A stretch of DNA of 64,000 nucleotides. Source: Mesorhizobium sp. Its GTDB lineage: Bacteria > Pseudomonadota > Alphaproteobacteria > Rhizobiales > Rhizobiaceae. The notes under the pieces are model-generated. The model was not told the origin of the DNA. It made no database searches and saw nothing but the letters and a program-made list of their open reading frames with translations. This document shows, piece after piece, positions 28,464-40,733 of the stretch. Made by a program: the position numbers and the translations under genes. Location of the stretch: positions 62,001 to 126,000 of the forward strand of contig SUGL01000011.1 of NCBI GenBank assembly GCA_004963905.1, read 5' to 3'. Within the stretch, counting starts at the first letter, position 1. The number at the start of each line of letters is the position of its first letter.

Positions 28464-30113
28464 ATGAAAACCAAGAAAGCCGGCTTGAAGACGACAATGT
28501 TATTGCTGCGCGCAATTGGTCTGATGTTGCTGCTGACGATGGCAAGCTTATTGCCGTCGAAGGCAGCCGAGGCCGACCTGCGCGCCACGATCGCCAAATT
28601 CGCGGCCGCCACCGGTTTTTCGGCCACGGAGGCGGTCGTGCGCGAGCTGGCCGCGAGCGGCGATCCGGCCGTCGAAAGGCCGCTTTCGGCGCTGGCCGAC
28701 GGCAATCTCTATATTCGCAAGCCCGATTCCCAAGTCTTCGTCGGTAGGGACGCCGGCGACGGCATCGAACTGCTCGACCCGCTGAGCGGCGAGAAGGCAG
28801 CCGACGCGGCCAAGGCCGACCTCACCAAGATCAAGGTCAACAACGGCCTGCGCCGTACGATCCGCGATGCGCTGGGCACGCTGACGCTGCGCGCAAAGGA
28901 TCCTGCCGTGCGCCTCGCCGCCGCGGCGACCATGTTCAGGACGCCCGATGCGGCCAACATCGAGCCGCTCGATGCCGCGATCGCCGCCGAAACCGACCCA
29001 AGCGTCAAGGTTCTGTTCGAGCAGGCTCGCGCGGCCTCGGTTCTCGTTTCCGATAAGCCGGAAGCCGACAAGCTCGCCGCCATCTCCGTGATCGCGGCGC
29101 GCGGCGACCGCGACACGCTGTCGTTGCTGACCTCGGTCGAGGCCAATGCGCAAGGCGCGGTCAAGGATGCGGCGACCGGTGCCATCGGTCGTATCAATTC
29201 GACGCTGGCGCTGTGGGATGCAGGCCAGAACATCTGGTATGGCATTTCGCTCGGATCGGTGCTGCTGCTGGCCGCGATCGGCCTTGCCATCACCTTCGGC
29301 GTCATGGGCGTCATCAACATGGCGCATGGCGAGATGGTGATGCTCGGCGCCTACACCACCTTCGTCGTCCAGCAGGTCATCCGCACGTCCTTTCCCGGCC
29401 TCTTCGACTGGTCGCTAGTGATCGCGCTGCCGCTCGCCTTCCTTGTCGCCGCGCTGGTCGGGCTTGCCATCGAGCGCGGCATCATCCGCTTCCTCTACGG
29501 CCGGCCGCTGGAGACGCTTTTGGCAACCTGGGGCGTCTCGCTCATCCTACAGCAGGCGGTGCGCACCATCTTCGGGCCGACCAACCAGGAGGTCGGAAAT
29601 CCGTCCTGGATGTCGGGATCGTTCGACATCGGCCAGCTCGCCATCACCTGGAACCGGCTGTGGATCCTGGTGTTCGCGCTCGTCGTGTTCGGCGTGCTGC
29701 TCTACGTCATGAAGCGCACGCCCTGGGGCCTGCAGATGCGCGCCGTCACCGCCAACCGGCGCATGGCCGCTTCGATGGGGATCCGCACGCCGTGGGTCGA
29801 CGCGCTGACCTTCGCGCTTGGCTCCGGCATAGCCGGCATTGCCGGCGTCGCGCTCAGCCAGATCGACAACGTCTCGCCCAATCTCGGCCGCGGCTACATC
29901 ATCGACAGTTTCATGGTCGTGGTCTTCGGCGGCGTCGGCAATCTCTGGGGCACGCTGGTCGGCGCCTTCTCGCTCGGCATCGTCAACAAGTTTCTCGAGC
30001 CTTATGCCGGCGCGGTGCTCGGCAAGATCGTCGTGCTGGTGCTGATCATCCTGTTCATCCAGAAACGCCCGCGCGGCCTGTTCGCGCTGAAGGGCAGGGC
30101 GGTGGAAGCATGA
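28464..30113 (+). CDS. urtB: Urea ABC transporter permease
   Basis: A 549-residue protein. The first 30 residues are hydrophobic (AIGLMLLLTMASLLPSKA, signal-like), and about 220 residues of helical extracytoplasmic domain follow, usual for proteobacterial UrtB. The LivH-type permease domain then begins at IWYGISLGSVLLLAAIGLAI, with the signature NMAHGEMVMLGAYTTF. ATG 28464 is chosen because the frame before it covers the urtA-urtB spacer. Its last codon overlaps the urtC start (ATGA). Confidence 0.93.
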   Translation: MKTKKAGLKTTMLLLRAIGLMLLLTMASLLPSKAAEADLRATIAKFAAATGFSATEAVVRELAASGDPAVERPLSALADGNLYIRKPDSQVFVGRDAGDGIELLDPLSGEKAADAAKADLTKIKVNNGLRRTIRDALGTLTLRAKDPAVRLAAAATMFRTPDAANIEPLDAAIAAETDPSVKVLFEQARAASVLVSDKPEADKLAAISVIAARGDRDTLSLLTSVEANAQGAVKDAATGAIGRINSTLALWDAGQNIWYGISLGSVLLLAAIGLAITFGVMGVINMAHGEMVMLGAYTTFVVQQVIRTSFPGLFDWSLVIALPLAFLVAALVGLAIERGIIRFLYGRPLETLLATWGVSLILQQAVRTIFGPTNQEVGNPSWMSGSFDIGQLAITWNRLWILVFALVVFGVLLYVMKRTPWGLQMRAVTANRRMAASMGIRTPWVDALTFALGSGIAGIAGVALSQIDNVSPNLGRGYIIDSFMVVVFGGVGNLWGTLVGAFSLGIVNKFLEPYAGAVLGKIVVLVLIILFIQKRPRGLFALKGRAVEA

Positions 30114-31333
30114 TCGCTCAACGCCTGTTCGGCGCCGACCGGCGCATCGCCATCGCCGTCTTCGTCCTGCTGGCGGCAGCCATCGTCGTGCCGCTGCTCA
30201 ACCTTGCTGTTTCGCCGTCGAGCGCGCTCTACGTCCCACCCTATATCGTGGCGCTGCTCGGCAAGTATCTCTGCTACGCGCTGCTCGCCTTGGCGCTCGA
30301 CCTGGTCTGGGGTTATTGCGGCATCCTCTCGCTCGGCCACGGCGCCTTCTTCGCGCTCGGCGGCTATGCGATGGGCATGTATCTGATGCGCCAGATCGGC
30401 TCGCGCGGCGTCTACGGCAACCCGATCCTGCCCGACTTCATGGTGTTCCTGAACTACAAGGAACTGCCCTGGTTCTGGTACGGCTTCGACCATTTCTGGT
30501 TTGCGGCAATCATGGTGCTGGCCGTGCCCGGCCTGCTCGCCTTCGTCTTCGGCTGGTTCGCCTTCCGCAGCCGCGTCACCGGCGTCTATCTCTCGATCAT
30601 CACCCAGGCGATGACCTATGCGTTGCTGCTCGCGTTCTTTCGCAACGACATGGGCTTTGGCGGCAACAACGGCCTGACCGATTTCAAGGACATACTCGGC
30701 TTCAACGTGCAGGCCGACGCGACGCGCTCGGCACTGTTCGCCGCGAGCGCGGTCACGCTAGCGCTCGCCGTCTTCGTCACCGCGGCGATCGTCCGCTCCA
30801 AATACGGCAAGCTCCTGATGGCAGTGCGCGACGCCGAAAGCCGCACCCGCTTCCTCGGCTGGCGGGCGGAGAACGTCAAGCTGTTCGCCTTCACCGTCTC
30901 GGCGATCATGGCCGGCATTGCCGGCGCGCTTTACGTGCCGCAGGTCGGCATCATCAATCCCGGCGAGTTCGATCCCGCGAATTCGATCGAGGTGGTGATC
31001 TGGACCGCCGTCGGCGGGCGCGGCACCATCGTCGGCCCGATCATCGGCGCGCTGCTCGTCAACGCAGGCAAATCCTGGTTCACCGGCGTGCTGCCTGAAT
31101 TCTGGCTGTTCGCACTGGGCGGATTGTTCGTCGCCGTCACGCTGTTCCTGCCCAAGGGCGTCGTCGGCACCTGGGATGGCTGGCGCGGCAGGGCCAAGGC
31201 ACTGCGCGCGGCCTCGCTCGCCGAGGAAGCCGGCGCCGATCCGGAAAAACCTCCGGTCAAGATCGTGCGCTCGGCCGCACGGACGCCGGGCGCCTGGTCC
31301 GCCTCCGGCCCCGAACCGCAGCCGGCGGAGTGA
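30110..31333 (+). CDS. urtC: Urea ABC transporter permease
   Basis: A 407-residue LivM-type permease with about 9-10 TM helices. Characteristic parts are YCGILSLGHGAFFALGGYAM, FRSRVTGVYLSIITQAMTYA and the EAA-like cytoplasmic loop AVRDAESRTRFLGWRAENVK. The hydrophilic C-terminal tail of about 55 residues is usual. The start ATG at 30110 overlaps the urtB stop by 4 bp, giving translational coupling. Confidence 0.94.
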   Translation: MIAQRLFGADRRIAIAVFVLLAAAIVVPLLNLAVSPSSALYVPPYIVALLGKYLCYALLALALDLVWGYCGILSLGHGAFFALGGYAMGMYLMRQIGSRGVYGNPILPDFMVFLNYKELPWFWYGFDHFWFAAIMVLAVPGLLAFVFGWFAFRSRVTGVYLSIITQAMTYALLLAFFRNDMGFGGNNGLTDFKDILGFNVQADATRSALFAASAVTLALAVFVTAAIVRSKYGKLLMAVRDAESRTRFLGWRAENVKLFAFTVSAIMAGIAGALYVPQVGIINPGEFDPANSIEVVIWTAVGGRGTIVGPIIGALLVNAGKSWFTGVLPEFWLFALGGLFVAVTLFLPKGVVGTWDGWRGRAKALRAASLAEEAGADPEKPPVKIVRSAARTPGAWSASGPEPQPAE

Positions 31334-31339
31334 GCGGTC

Positions 31340-32086
31340 ATGAGCAAGTCGAACACCATCCTCTATCTCGACGGCGTCTCGGTTTCCTTCGACGGGTTTC
31401 GCGCCATCAACAATCTGTCGCTGGTGCTCGACAAGGGCGAGATGCGCGCGATCATCGGGCCCAACGGCGCCGGCAAGACGACGATGATGGACATCGTCAC
31501 CGGCAAGACGCGGCCGGACGAGGGCGAGGTCTTCTTCGACGGCCAGGTCGATCTCACCCGGCATGACGAGGCCGAGATCGCCATGATGGGCATCGGCCGC
31601 AAATTCCAGAAGCCGACCGTCTTCGAGAGCCACAGCGTCGAGGACAATCTGATGCTGGCGCTGAATGGTCCGCGCTCGATCTTCCCGGCGCTCTTCCATC
31701 GCCGCTCGGCCGCCGAGACGCGGCGCATCGACGATATCCTCGGCATCATCCGTCTCGGCGACAAGCGCGACGAGCTTGCCGCCAATCTCAGCCATGGCCA
31801 GAAGCAATGGCTGGAGATCGGGATGCTGCTCGCGCAGGACCCGAAGCTGCTGCTCGTCGATGAGCCGGTCGCCGGCATGACCGATGCCGAGACCGAGGAG
31901 ACCGCGCGTCTGCTGAAGGACATTGCCCGCGATCATTCGGTGATCGTCGTCGAGCACGACATGCATTTCGTGCGCGAGCTCGGCGTCAAGGTCACCTGCC
32001 TGCACGAGGGCTCGGTACTGTCGGAGGGCACGCTCGATTTCGTTTCGGCCGACGAGCGCGTCGTCGAAGTCTATCTGGGGCGCTGA
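31340..32086 (+). CDS. urtD: Urea ABC transporter ATP-binding protein
   Basis: A 248-residue LivG-type ATPase: Walker A GPNGAGKTT, Q-loop in KFQKPTVFE, ABC signature LSHGQKQ (His at the third position is usual in UrtD), Walker B LLLVDEPVAGM and H-loop EHDMHF. It lies 6 bp after urtC. Confidence 0.95.
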   Translation: MSKSNTILYLDGVSVSFDGFRAINNLSLVLDKGEMRAIIGPNGAGKTTMMDIVTGKTRPDEGEVFFDGQVDLTRHDEAEIAMMGIGRKFQKPTVFESHSVEDNLMLALNGPRSIFPALFHRRSAAETRRIDDILGIIRLGDKRDELAANLSHGQKQWLEIGMLLAQDPKLLLVDEPVAGMTDAETEETARLLKDIARDHSVIVVEHDMHFVRELGVKVTCLHEGSVLSEGTLDFVSADERVVEVYLGR

Positions 32087-32156
32087 GCATGATCTGGCGA
32101 GTTCCGTTCCACCGTTTCGATTTCGCTTTCCTGAAGCGCTGGAGAAGGGGCTGACC

Positions 32157-32852
32157 ATGCTCGAAGTCTCCAACGCCACGCTCCACTACGGCGCCGCCCA
32201 GGCGCTGCGCGGCGTTTCGCTGAAGGCCGGCGCGGGCAAGATCACCTGCGTGCTCGGCCGCAACGGCGTCGGCAAGACCAGTTTGATGAGATCGATCGTC
32301 GGCCATCACCGGCTGACGAGCGGAAGCGTTGCCTTCGAGGGGAAGGCGCTCGACCGGAGCGCGGCGTATGACCGCGCCCGGTCGGGCATCGCATTCGTGC
32401 CGCAGGGCAGGGAGATCTTTCCGCTGCTGACGGTGCGCGAGAACCTGGAATCGGGCTTTGCACCGCTGCGGCGCGGCGACCGCAATGTTCCGGCGCATGT
32501 CTTCGAGCTTTTCCCGGTGCTGAAGCAGATGCTGTCGCGGCGTGGCGGCGACCTGTCCGGCGGACAGCAGCAGCAGCTTGCCATCGGCCGCGCACTGGTG
32601 ATGCGGCCGAAGCTGCTGGTGCTCGACGAGCCGACCGAAGGCATCCAGCCGTCGATCATCAAGGATATCGGCCGCGCCATCCGCTATCTGCGCGACCAGG
32701 CCGGAATCGCGGTGCTGCTGGTCGAGCAATATCTCGACTTCTGCCGCGAGCTTGCCGACGAGGTCAACATCATGGACCGCGGCCAGATCGTGCATACCGG
32801 GCCGGCCGAGGATCTGGATCGGGCGGACGTGCGGAAGTTCCTCACCGTTTAA
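32157..32852 (+). CDS. urtE: Urea ABC transporter ATP-binding protein
   Basis: A 231-residue LivF-type ATPase: Walker A GRNGVGKTS, signature LSGGQQQQLA, Walker B LLVLDEPTEG and H-loop VEQYLDF. It completes the five-gene urt operon; a 70-bp gap separates it from urtD. No downstream transporter or urease gene follows. Confidence 0.95.
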   Translation: MLEVSNATLHYGAAQALRGVSLKAGAGKITCVLGRNGVGKTSLMRSIVGHHRLTSGSVAFEGKALDRSAAYDRARSGIAFVPQGREIFPLLTVRENLESGFAPLRRGDRNVPAHVFELFPVLKQMLSRRGGDLSGGQQQQLAIGRALVMRPKLLVLDEPTEGIQPSIIKDIGRAIRYLRDQAGIAVLLVEQYLDFCRELADEVNIMDRGQIVHTGPAEDLDRADVRKFLTV

Positions 32853-32920
32853 TCGAGGTGAGGCCAGCGACTCCCTGGATGGCAACAGCAAACTTTGGAG
32901 TTTAGCTGAAGCATCTCTCG

Positions 32921-32980
32921 CGATCGTCATCCTTGGGTCTTCGCTCCGCTTCGCGTCGCTACGCCCAAGGATGGCGAAGT
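32921..32980. repeat. Intergenic hairpin repeat within the 326-bp urtE downstream gap
   Basis: ATCCTTGGG pairs with CCCAAGGAT around a TTCGCTCCGCTTCGCG-type loop. This kind of palindrome is dispersed in rhizobial genomes. It may end urt transcription although no T tail follows. The rest of the gap (32853-33178) shows no gene. Confidence 0.6.
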
Positions 32981-33178
32981 GATGGGCGGCTCTGGCGCAT
33001 CAAAGACCACATGCTAGTCTTTCCCTGGCCTTGGTGAGTCGGCCGCTTTCCGTACCAGTCGCGAATGAGGGGAAGGGGTACGCTCAGCCGGCAAGTTCCA
33101 CGCAAGCAAACCTGCCTAGCTTTCTCCTGAGTGATTGTCGGTCGATGCGTCCAACAAGGAACTTGCCAGGGGAAGGCG

Positions 33179-33355
33179 ATGGAACGTTTTGTCGAGGACT
33201 ATCAGAAGCGGCGCCTCACCGAACGCATCGACATCATGACGGCGATCAACATCCTGATGTCGCAAGGCTACGACGAGGACGATCTGCTTGGAGAAATAAC
33301 CAAGGTCTTTTACGTCGACCTCGACGCCTATAACGAAGTGATCGGACATCACTAA
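33179..33355 (+). CDS. Small conserved-type hypothetical protein (58 aa)
   Basis: A 58-residue acidic, helical protein (MERFVEDYQKRRLTERID ... DDLLGEITKVFYVD) with GGGGAAGG about 5 nt before the ATG. The composition and well-formed ribosome binding site suggest a real gene. No family recognised. It has its own transcript between two repeat elements. Confidence 0.6.
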   Translation: MERFVEDYQKRRLTERIDIMTAINILMSQGYDEDDLLGEITKVFYVDLDAYNEVIGHH

Positions 33356-33362
33356 CGGCTTG

Positions 33363-33453
33363 AGCGGCTAGAGGTTGATGCAATTCCGAACGGAAGGGCT
33401 ACGGCGAAGTCGCCGAGCCTAACCGTTTCACACTTTTCTTGGGATTGCTCTGA
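33363..33453. repeat. Dispersed palindromic repeat, family B, copy 2
   Basis: It contains CTAGAGG, CAATTCCGAACGG, an inserted GGCTACGGCGAAGTCGCCGAGCC hairpin (read as two arms), CCGTTTCACACTTTTC and GGGATTGCTCT, parallel to the copy at 22970. It lies between the small gene and the convergent diguanylate cyclase gene. Confidence 0.65.
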
Positions 33454-33456
33454 GCT

Positions 33457-34602
33457 TCAAGCGCAGCGGCGGACGTCGAGCACGCGGTTGCGGCCGCCGC
33501 GCTTGGCCGCGTAAAGCGCCTTGTCGGCGGCGCTGAGCACCTTGTCGAAACTCGCGCCTTCATTGGTGCCGAAAGCGAAACCGGCACTCACAGTGCAATT
33601 GAGCCGGCCCGTCTCGGTCTCGATCGTTCGCGCCGCGAAGGCCATCCTTATCCGTTCGGCCGCACTCTCGACCATCTCCGGCAAGGTGCGTTTCAGCACC
33701 AGCGCGAACTCCTCGCCGCCCATGCGGGCAGCGACATCGTTCGGGCGCAAATTGCCGGACAGCTCCTCGGCAAAAACCTTCAGCACCTCGTCGCCGGCGG
33801 CGTGGCCGAACTGGTCGTTGATCGCCTTGAAGCCGTCGAGGTCGAACACCACCACCGCCGTGAAGGCGCCGACAGGTGTCTTGCCATGCAGATCGAACAG
33901 CGCGCGGCGGTTGAGCAGGCCGGTCAGTGCATCGGTCTCAGCCTCACGCTTGTGGTGGCGCGCGAGCCGGCCCTGGTTGAGCGCCAGCGACAACGCGCCG
34001 ATGCCGGTCATCGAGGCGATGACAACGACCAGGCTCAGGTCCTCGGCCCAGTTGCTCGGCGCGTGGCCGAGGACAAGCTTGCCGTTCCATGCCAGCACGG
34101 CCGCGCACAGCACGAAGGACGCCGCGGTCAGGGAATAAAGCAGCGCCACGCCAATAAGCTGCGCCGGCGCTTCCGCGCGGCCCCGCCAATATTCATACGC
34201 GGTGCCGAGCAGAAGCAGCGCCGCAAGCGAATTCTCCAAGATGAAGCCCAGCCCGTCATGGCCGAGCGCCATCGGCGGCAGAGCCAGCGCGAAGGAGATG
34301 CTGGCGCCAAGCGCGATGCGCGGCAGCGGGGAGCGGCCGGTCCGGAACTGGTGGGCCGCGCCCAGCATCACCGAGAAGCCAAGCAGGAGCAGCGCCAGTG
34401 TCAGGACGCCGAGCGCCGCTCCGGGCGCTGCGATGTAGGCGTCATAGACAAAGACTTCGACCACAACCACAAGCACGCTGATCGCCCATGTCAGCAGGAA
34501 CTTGTCGGGACGGGCGGTCAGCCAGGTTCCGAACAGCGTGAGGCTGAGGCAGGCGGCGGAGAAGCCGACGGCCAGCAGCAATGAGTTGTAGTCGAGCAGC
34601 AT
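33457..34602 (-). CDS. Membrane-bound diguanylate cyclase (GGDEF)
   Basis: About 381 residues. Six or so TM helices fill the first 200 residues, and a GGDEF domain follows. The active site is RMGGEEFALVLK, and the inhibitory c-di-GMP site RxxD is present as RPND exactly 5 residues upstream. No EAL domain. It should synthesise c-di-GMP and be subject to product inhibition. ATG 34602 (MLLDYNSLLLAVGF) starts directly with the first TM helix and follows AAGGACGG; the 34635 start adds 11 residues. No partner genes. Confidence 0.88.
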   Translation of the reverse strand: MLLDYNSLLLAVGFSAACLSLTLFGTWLTARPDKFLLTWAISVLVVVVEVFVYDAYIAAPGAALGVLTLALLLLGFSVMLGAAHQFRTGRSPLPRIALGASISFALALPPMALGHDGLGFILENSLAALLLLGTAYEYWRGRAEAPAQLIGVALLYSLTAASFVLCAAVLAWNGKLVLGHAPSNWAEDLSLVVVIASMTGIGALSLALNQGRLARHHKREAETDALTGLLNRRALFDLHGKTPVGAFTAVVVFDLDGFKAINDQFGHAAGDEVLKVFAEELSGNLRPNDVAARMGGEEFALVLKRTLPEMVESAAERIRMAFAARTIETETGRLNCTVSAGFAFGTNEGASFDKVLSAADKALYAAKRGGRNRVLDVRRCA

Positions 34603-34714
34603 GCACCCGTCCTTGCCAGTGCCGGGCTTCTGCAACCTGGCGTAGGTGCCTTAATGCGGCAAGGAAGTATCGATTACGTTACGATAGCGGTGAAGATGCC
34701 ATAATTCCGGGGCG

Positions 34715-34969
34715 TCAGAGGACCGCCACCGACAACAGCAGTATGATGCCGATCCCCATCATCACCAGACCCGGCCAATTCTGCGACAGGCCGAGGAAAC
34801 CGAGTCCGCGCCGTCGCGGCTCCAGTGTCGGGCCTGGTGTTGCCAGGTTCGGCGCCGGACGATCCGGCGCTGTAGATGCTGGATCGCTCAGGCGCCCACG
34901 CCTCAACGTGGCGCCTGCCATGTACACGACGCCGGCAATGGTAAGCAACGCACCGAGGATGACGGTCAT
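34715..34969 (-). CDS. Small two-TM membrane protein
   Basis: An 84-residue protein with an N-terminal TM helix (VILGALLTIAGVVYMAGATL), a proline-rich loop of about 35 residues and a C-terminal TM helix (WPGLVMMGIGIILLLSVAVL). Two clean TM segments in a GC-rich frame make a chance ORF unlikely. Function unknown. Confidence 0.6.
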   Translation of the reverse strand: MTVILGALLTIAGVVYMAGATLRRGRLSDPASTAPDRPAPNLATPGPTLEPRRRGLGFLGLSQNWPGLVMMGIGIILLLSVAVL

Positions 34970-35090
34970 CTTTCCTCGCTCCTTTCCGACGCCGCGGGAT
35001 TGGCAAGCGTTTCGGGAGGTGGCTGCCTCGCCGTACCGACCTTCGGCGAGATGAGTGGTGCGACCTCAGTCTCTTGCGGGTCGGCGGCTT

Positions 35091-35198
35091 AAAAGCGCGT
35101 CGCGCTGAAACGGATTCAGACGACGCGCTTTAAGTCCTTGTTTTGATGCATGTCGTCTCTCCCAAAACCGCTGCGCACTTTTTGGGCGACATGCATTA
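35091..35198 (-). repeat. Dispersed palindromic repeat, family A, diverged copy
   Basis: AAAGCGCGTCG...CGACGCGCTTTAA palindrome, a linker and a TGCATGTCG...CGACATGCA palindrome with CCCAAAA/TTTTTGGG. Same order as the 58904 copy. It occupies the middle of a 350-bp gap (34970-35320) that otherwise shows no gene. Confidence 0.75.
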
Positions 35199-35320
35199 GG
35201 CAAAACGGTCAAGGTGGCTGACAGGTTCCGACAAGCCAGCTGCCGACTAGCGTCGCGTGGCGCGCCGGGCAGAGCTCTGGCGTTTGAGCAATAGGCCGCG
35301 GTGGAGGTCCGCAGCTCTAG

Positions 35321-36124
35321 CTAAGCCACCCGCTTCATCAGGGCCATGGCGCCGAAGGGCGCGCGCACCTTGCCTTCGGTGATGAAGTAGACGAACACGT
35401 CGCGCGGCTTGACCGGCGCATCGGTCTTGGGATTGGCGCGCGGCAGGTCGGCCGGCTGCCCACCTTCCGCCCAGGTCTTTGCCCGCGCCGCCCATTCGTC
35501 GAGCCCCTTCGGCGTGTAGCAGTCTGGATTGTCATCGCTGCCGGTCTGCAGGCGCGCATAGACGAAATCGCCGGTGACGTCGGCGATCGCCGGATATTTG
35601 GCATGATCGGCATAGACGATCGCGGCGTTGTATTTGCGCGCCAGCGCCGGAAACTCCGGCACGATGAAGCTGTCGTGCCGCACTTCGAGCGCGTGGCGCA
35701 GCGGCACGCCGTCCTGCTTATCGGGCAGGAGCTTCAAAAAGGCCTCGAAATCGTCCGCGTCGAATTTTTTCGTCGGCGCGAACTGCCACAGGATCGGTCC
35801 GAGCTTCTCGCCGAGCGCCGCGACGCCGGAGCCGAGGAAGCGCATCATCGATTCACCGGCCTCGCCGAGCACGCGGCGGTTGGTGACGAAGCGGTTGCCT
35901 TTCAGCGAAAAGACGAAGCCTTCCGGCGCGTCGCCGGCCCATTTCACGAAGGTCGGTTCCTTGAAGCTGGAATAGTAGGTGCCGTTGACCTCGATGGTCG
36001 GCACCTGGCGGCTGGCATAGTGGAGCTGCTTGGCCTTGGCGAGCTTGTCCGGATAGAAGGACGTATCCCAGGGTTCGAAGGTCCAGCCGCCCATGCCGGA
36101 GCGGATCTTTCCTTGGCTGGTCAT
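35321..36124 (-). CDS. DUF72 (YecE) family protein
   Basis: A 267-residue TIM-barrel-like protein of the YecE/DUF72 family. Landmarks are RSGMGGWTFEPWDTSFYP at the N-terminus, the VPTIEVNGTYYSSFKEPTF core and FVYARLQTG near the end. A GGAGGAAGACG ribosome binding site precedes the ATG. Function not established in any organism. It follows the GNAT gene after 30 bp and may share its transcript (uvrA-DUF302-GNAT-DUF72). Confidence 0.87.
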   Translation of the reverse strand: MTSQGKIRSGMGGWTFEPWDTSFYPDKLAKAKQLHYASRQVPTIEVNGTYYSSFKEPTFVKWAGDAPEGFVFSLKGNRFVTNRRVLGEAGESMMRFLGSGVAALGEKLGPILWQFAPTKKFDADDFEAFLKLLPDKQDGVPLRHALEVRHDSFIVPEFPALARKYNAAIVYADHAKYPAIADVTGDFVYARLQTGSDDNPDCYTPKGLDEWAARAKTWAEGGQPADLPRANPKTDAPVKPRDVFVYFITEGKVRAPFGAMALMKRVA

Positions 36125-36154
36125 CGTCTTCCTCCGATTTGCAAAAAAATACGA

Positions 36155-36613
36155 TCAGGCGGCCTTGTCGACGGGCTTGGCCATGTCGACCACGGTCCAT
36201 CCCGGCCGGTGCGGATTGGGCCGGCGGCCCGTCTCGCGATAGCCATAGGCCGAATAGAGCGCGATGTTCTGCTCCATGCGCGAGTTGGTGTAGAGCCGCA
36301 CCTCAGGCACGCCCCATGACCGCGCCTGCTCGTCGGCGAAGTCGAGCAGCCTGATGCCGAGTTTTTTGCCCTGGAAGGCGGGCGCGACGGCAACGCTGAA
36401 GATCATGGCATGGTCGGGATGCCGTTCCAGCACGATGAGCCCGGCCAGTTCGGAGCCTTCCTCCAGAAGCCAGATCTCGCCGCGCTCGATGCGCGGGGCA
36501 TAGTCCTCGGTGACCGGGATCGGCGGTGCGCCGAGCAGGGCGGTATAGGGCGCATAGGCTTCCGTTGTCAGCGCGACGATGGCGGAGATATCTTCGGAGC
36601 GGGCTAGTCTCAT
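36155..36613 (-). CDS. GNAT family N-acetyltransferase
   Basis: A 152-residue acetyl-CoA-dependent transferase. The acetyl-CoA-binding motif A is in VAVAPAFQGKKLGIRLLDFA, and motif B in YTNSRMEQNIALYSAYGY. The acceptor is unknown. It overlaps the upstream DUF302 gene by 4 bp (ATGA). Confidence 0.85.
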   Translation of the reverse strand: MRLARSEDISAIVALTTEAYAPYTALLGAPPIPVTEDYAPRIERGEIWLLEEGSELAGLIVLERHPDHAMIFSVAVAPAFQGKKLGIRLLDFADEQARSWGVPEVRLYTNSRMEQNIALYSAYGYRETGRRPNPHRPGWTVVDMAKPVDKAA

Positions 36614-37019
36614 GATTGATTGGTTCCAGCGGCGGCCGAAACAACCTTATGCATCCCTGCGGCAATCGCCGCGACGGCATCGCGGCTGGTATCGCCGAGG
36701 CCATGCCGCTCGGCCAGCCACTGCGCTTGGTTGTAAGACAGCCAGACCTTGCCCTGCGCATCTTCCCAGGCCAACGCCTTCACCGGCAGGTCGATGCCCG
36801 CAAGCTGCCGGTCCTGCATCAGCGGCGTGCCGCCTTTGGGATGGCCAAAGATCAGCAATTCGGTCGGGCGCAGCGCGGCGCCAATTTCATGCGCGCCGGC
36901 TGCGTGATCGATGCGAGCGAAGACGCGCAATCCGGCATGGATGATGGTATCGACCAGCCGGTCGATGGTTTCGGCCACGCCAAAACGGCTTTCAACGGAG
37001 ACGAGGCCGTCATTCGTCA

Positions 37020-37023
<4 letters not shown>
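36610..37023 (-). CDS. DUF302 domain protein
   Basis: A 137-residue protein of the DUF302 family: [20 protein letters not shown], the [20 protein letters not shown] core and [17 protein letters not shown]. Function unknown. It overlaps uvrA by 4 bp upstream and the GNAT gene by 4 bp downstream, so it is read through from the SOS-controlled uvrA promoter unless an internal promoter exists. Confidence 0.87.
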
Positions 37024-39941
<2,918 letters not shown>

Positions 39942-40104
39942 CGCCGGTCGCCGCCTCAGGTCTGGAATTTTGCTGGATTGGCGGGTTTGTCCCGGCCATC
40001 CTCTATGTAGGTAGTTTGGCCGCCGCGTCGAGAGACGCCACAATCTCGACGGAAGCGGCCAACTATGGGTTTAACCGTCTTTCACGCGAGCGGGCAAGCG
40101 GAAA

Positions 40105-40119
40105 GAACAAAGGCCGAAC
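40105..40119 (-). promoter_or_regulatory. LexA (SOS) box of uvrA
   Basis: Read on the minus strand this is GTTC-GGCCTTT-GTTC, a perfect alphaproteobacterial LexA box (GTTC-N7-GTTC). A TTGTCA -35 (40127-40132) lies 17 bp upstream of TGTTCT, a weak -10 that overlaps the box. LexA bound here would block uvrA transcription. Confidence 0.85.
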
Positions 40120-40733
40120 ACGCTCCTGACAAAGCGCTGTGGAAACAAACGCCGTCTATTGCCGGCCTCACTGATCCGGTGGTGCTCGACTAACCCGCAC
40201 GTAACCTCCCGGCGATCACATTTTTCGGTAATCGGCTACTGAACGGTTGACGCAGGCGACCCGCGGGAGCAGTCTCGGGTCGTCAGCGAAGCCGGCCGTC
40301 TTTCGATGGCCTCGCCACCCGAAGGTGGCCTGCGAGACGCCGCAGGCACTTGCGATTAGAGCTTCGTACGACAATGGTCGCAACGGACAGAAGGAGCGGA
40401 GCATGACGCCACCGGACAGTCCCTTGAGGCTCCACGCAAGGATGGAGCCGCGGCGGGCATAAGTGCCAGGGTGGCGTGAGCGCCGACCCGACAAACCGTG
40501 ACCTGCCGATTCCTACAATCAGAGACCATAGTCGGATCGTCGGCTGAAGGCCGCGTTGCATCCGAAACAGAACGCCGGCAGTCCACTCCCGGCCAAAGTT
40601 GGGTTTCAGATCCATGAAGGCCCCGTCCACCTGCGGAAGCAGTGGCGGGGCTTACATTTTACGTCAGAAGTCGGGCGGTTGTTCTACCGTCTACATAATT
40701 CCGGACTGGGGCCGCGCTTTTCCCGGAATTGCC
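40120..40733. other. Long non-coding stretch between uvrA and the small exported protein
   Basis: The 39942-40733 gap is the longest in the window without a recognisable gene. Besides the SOS box it holds several GC hairpins, and near 40690-40735 a family B-like AATTCCGG...CCGGAATTGCCT palindrome. The short frames on both strands have atypical Cys/Trp/Arg-rich composition and no ribosome binding sites. It may be a decayed insertion. Confidence 0.5.

Noticed and set aside
40216..40630. Short overlapping frames on both strands of the uvrA downstream-side gap
   Set aside because: Atypical composition, no ribosome binding sites and no recognisable domain.
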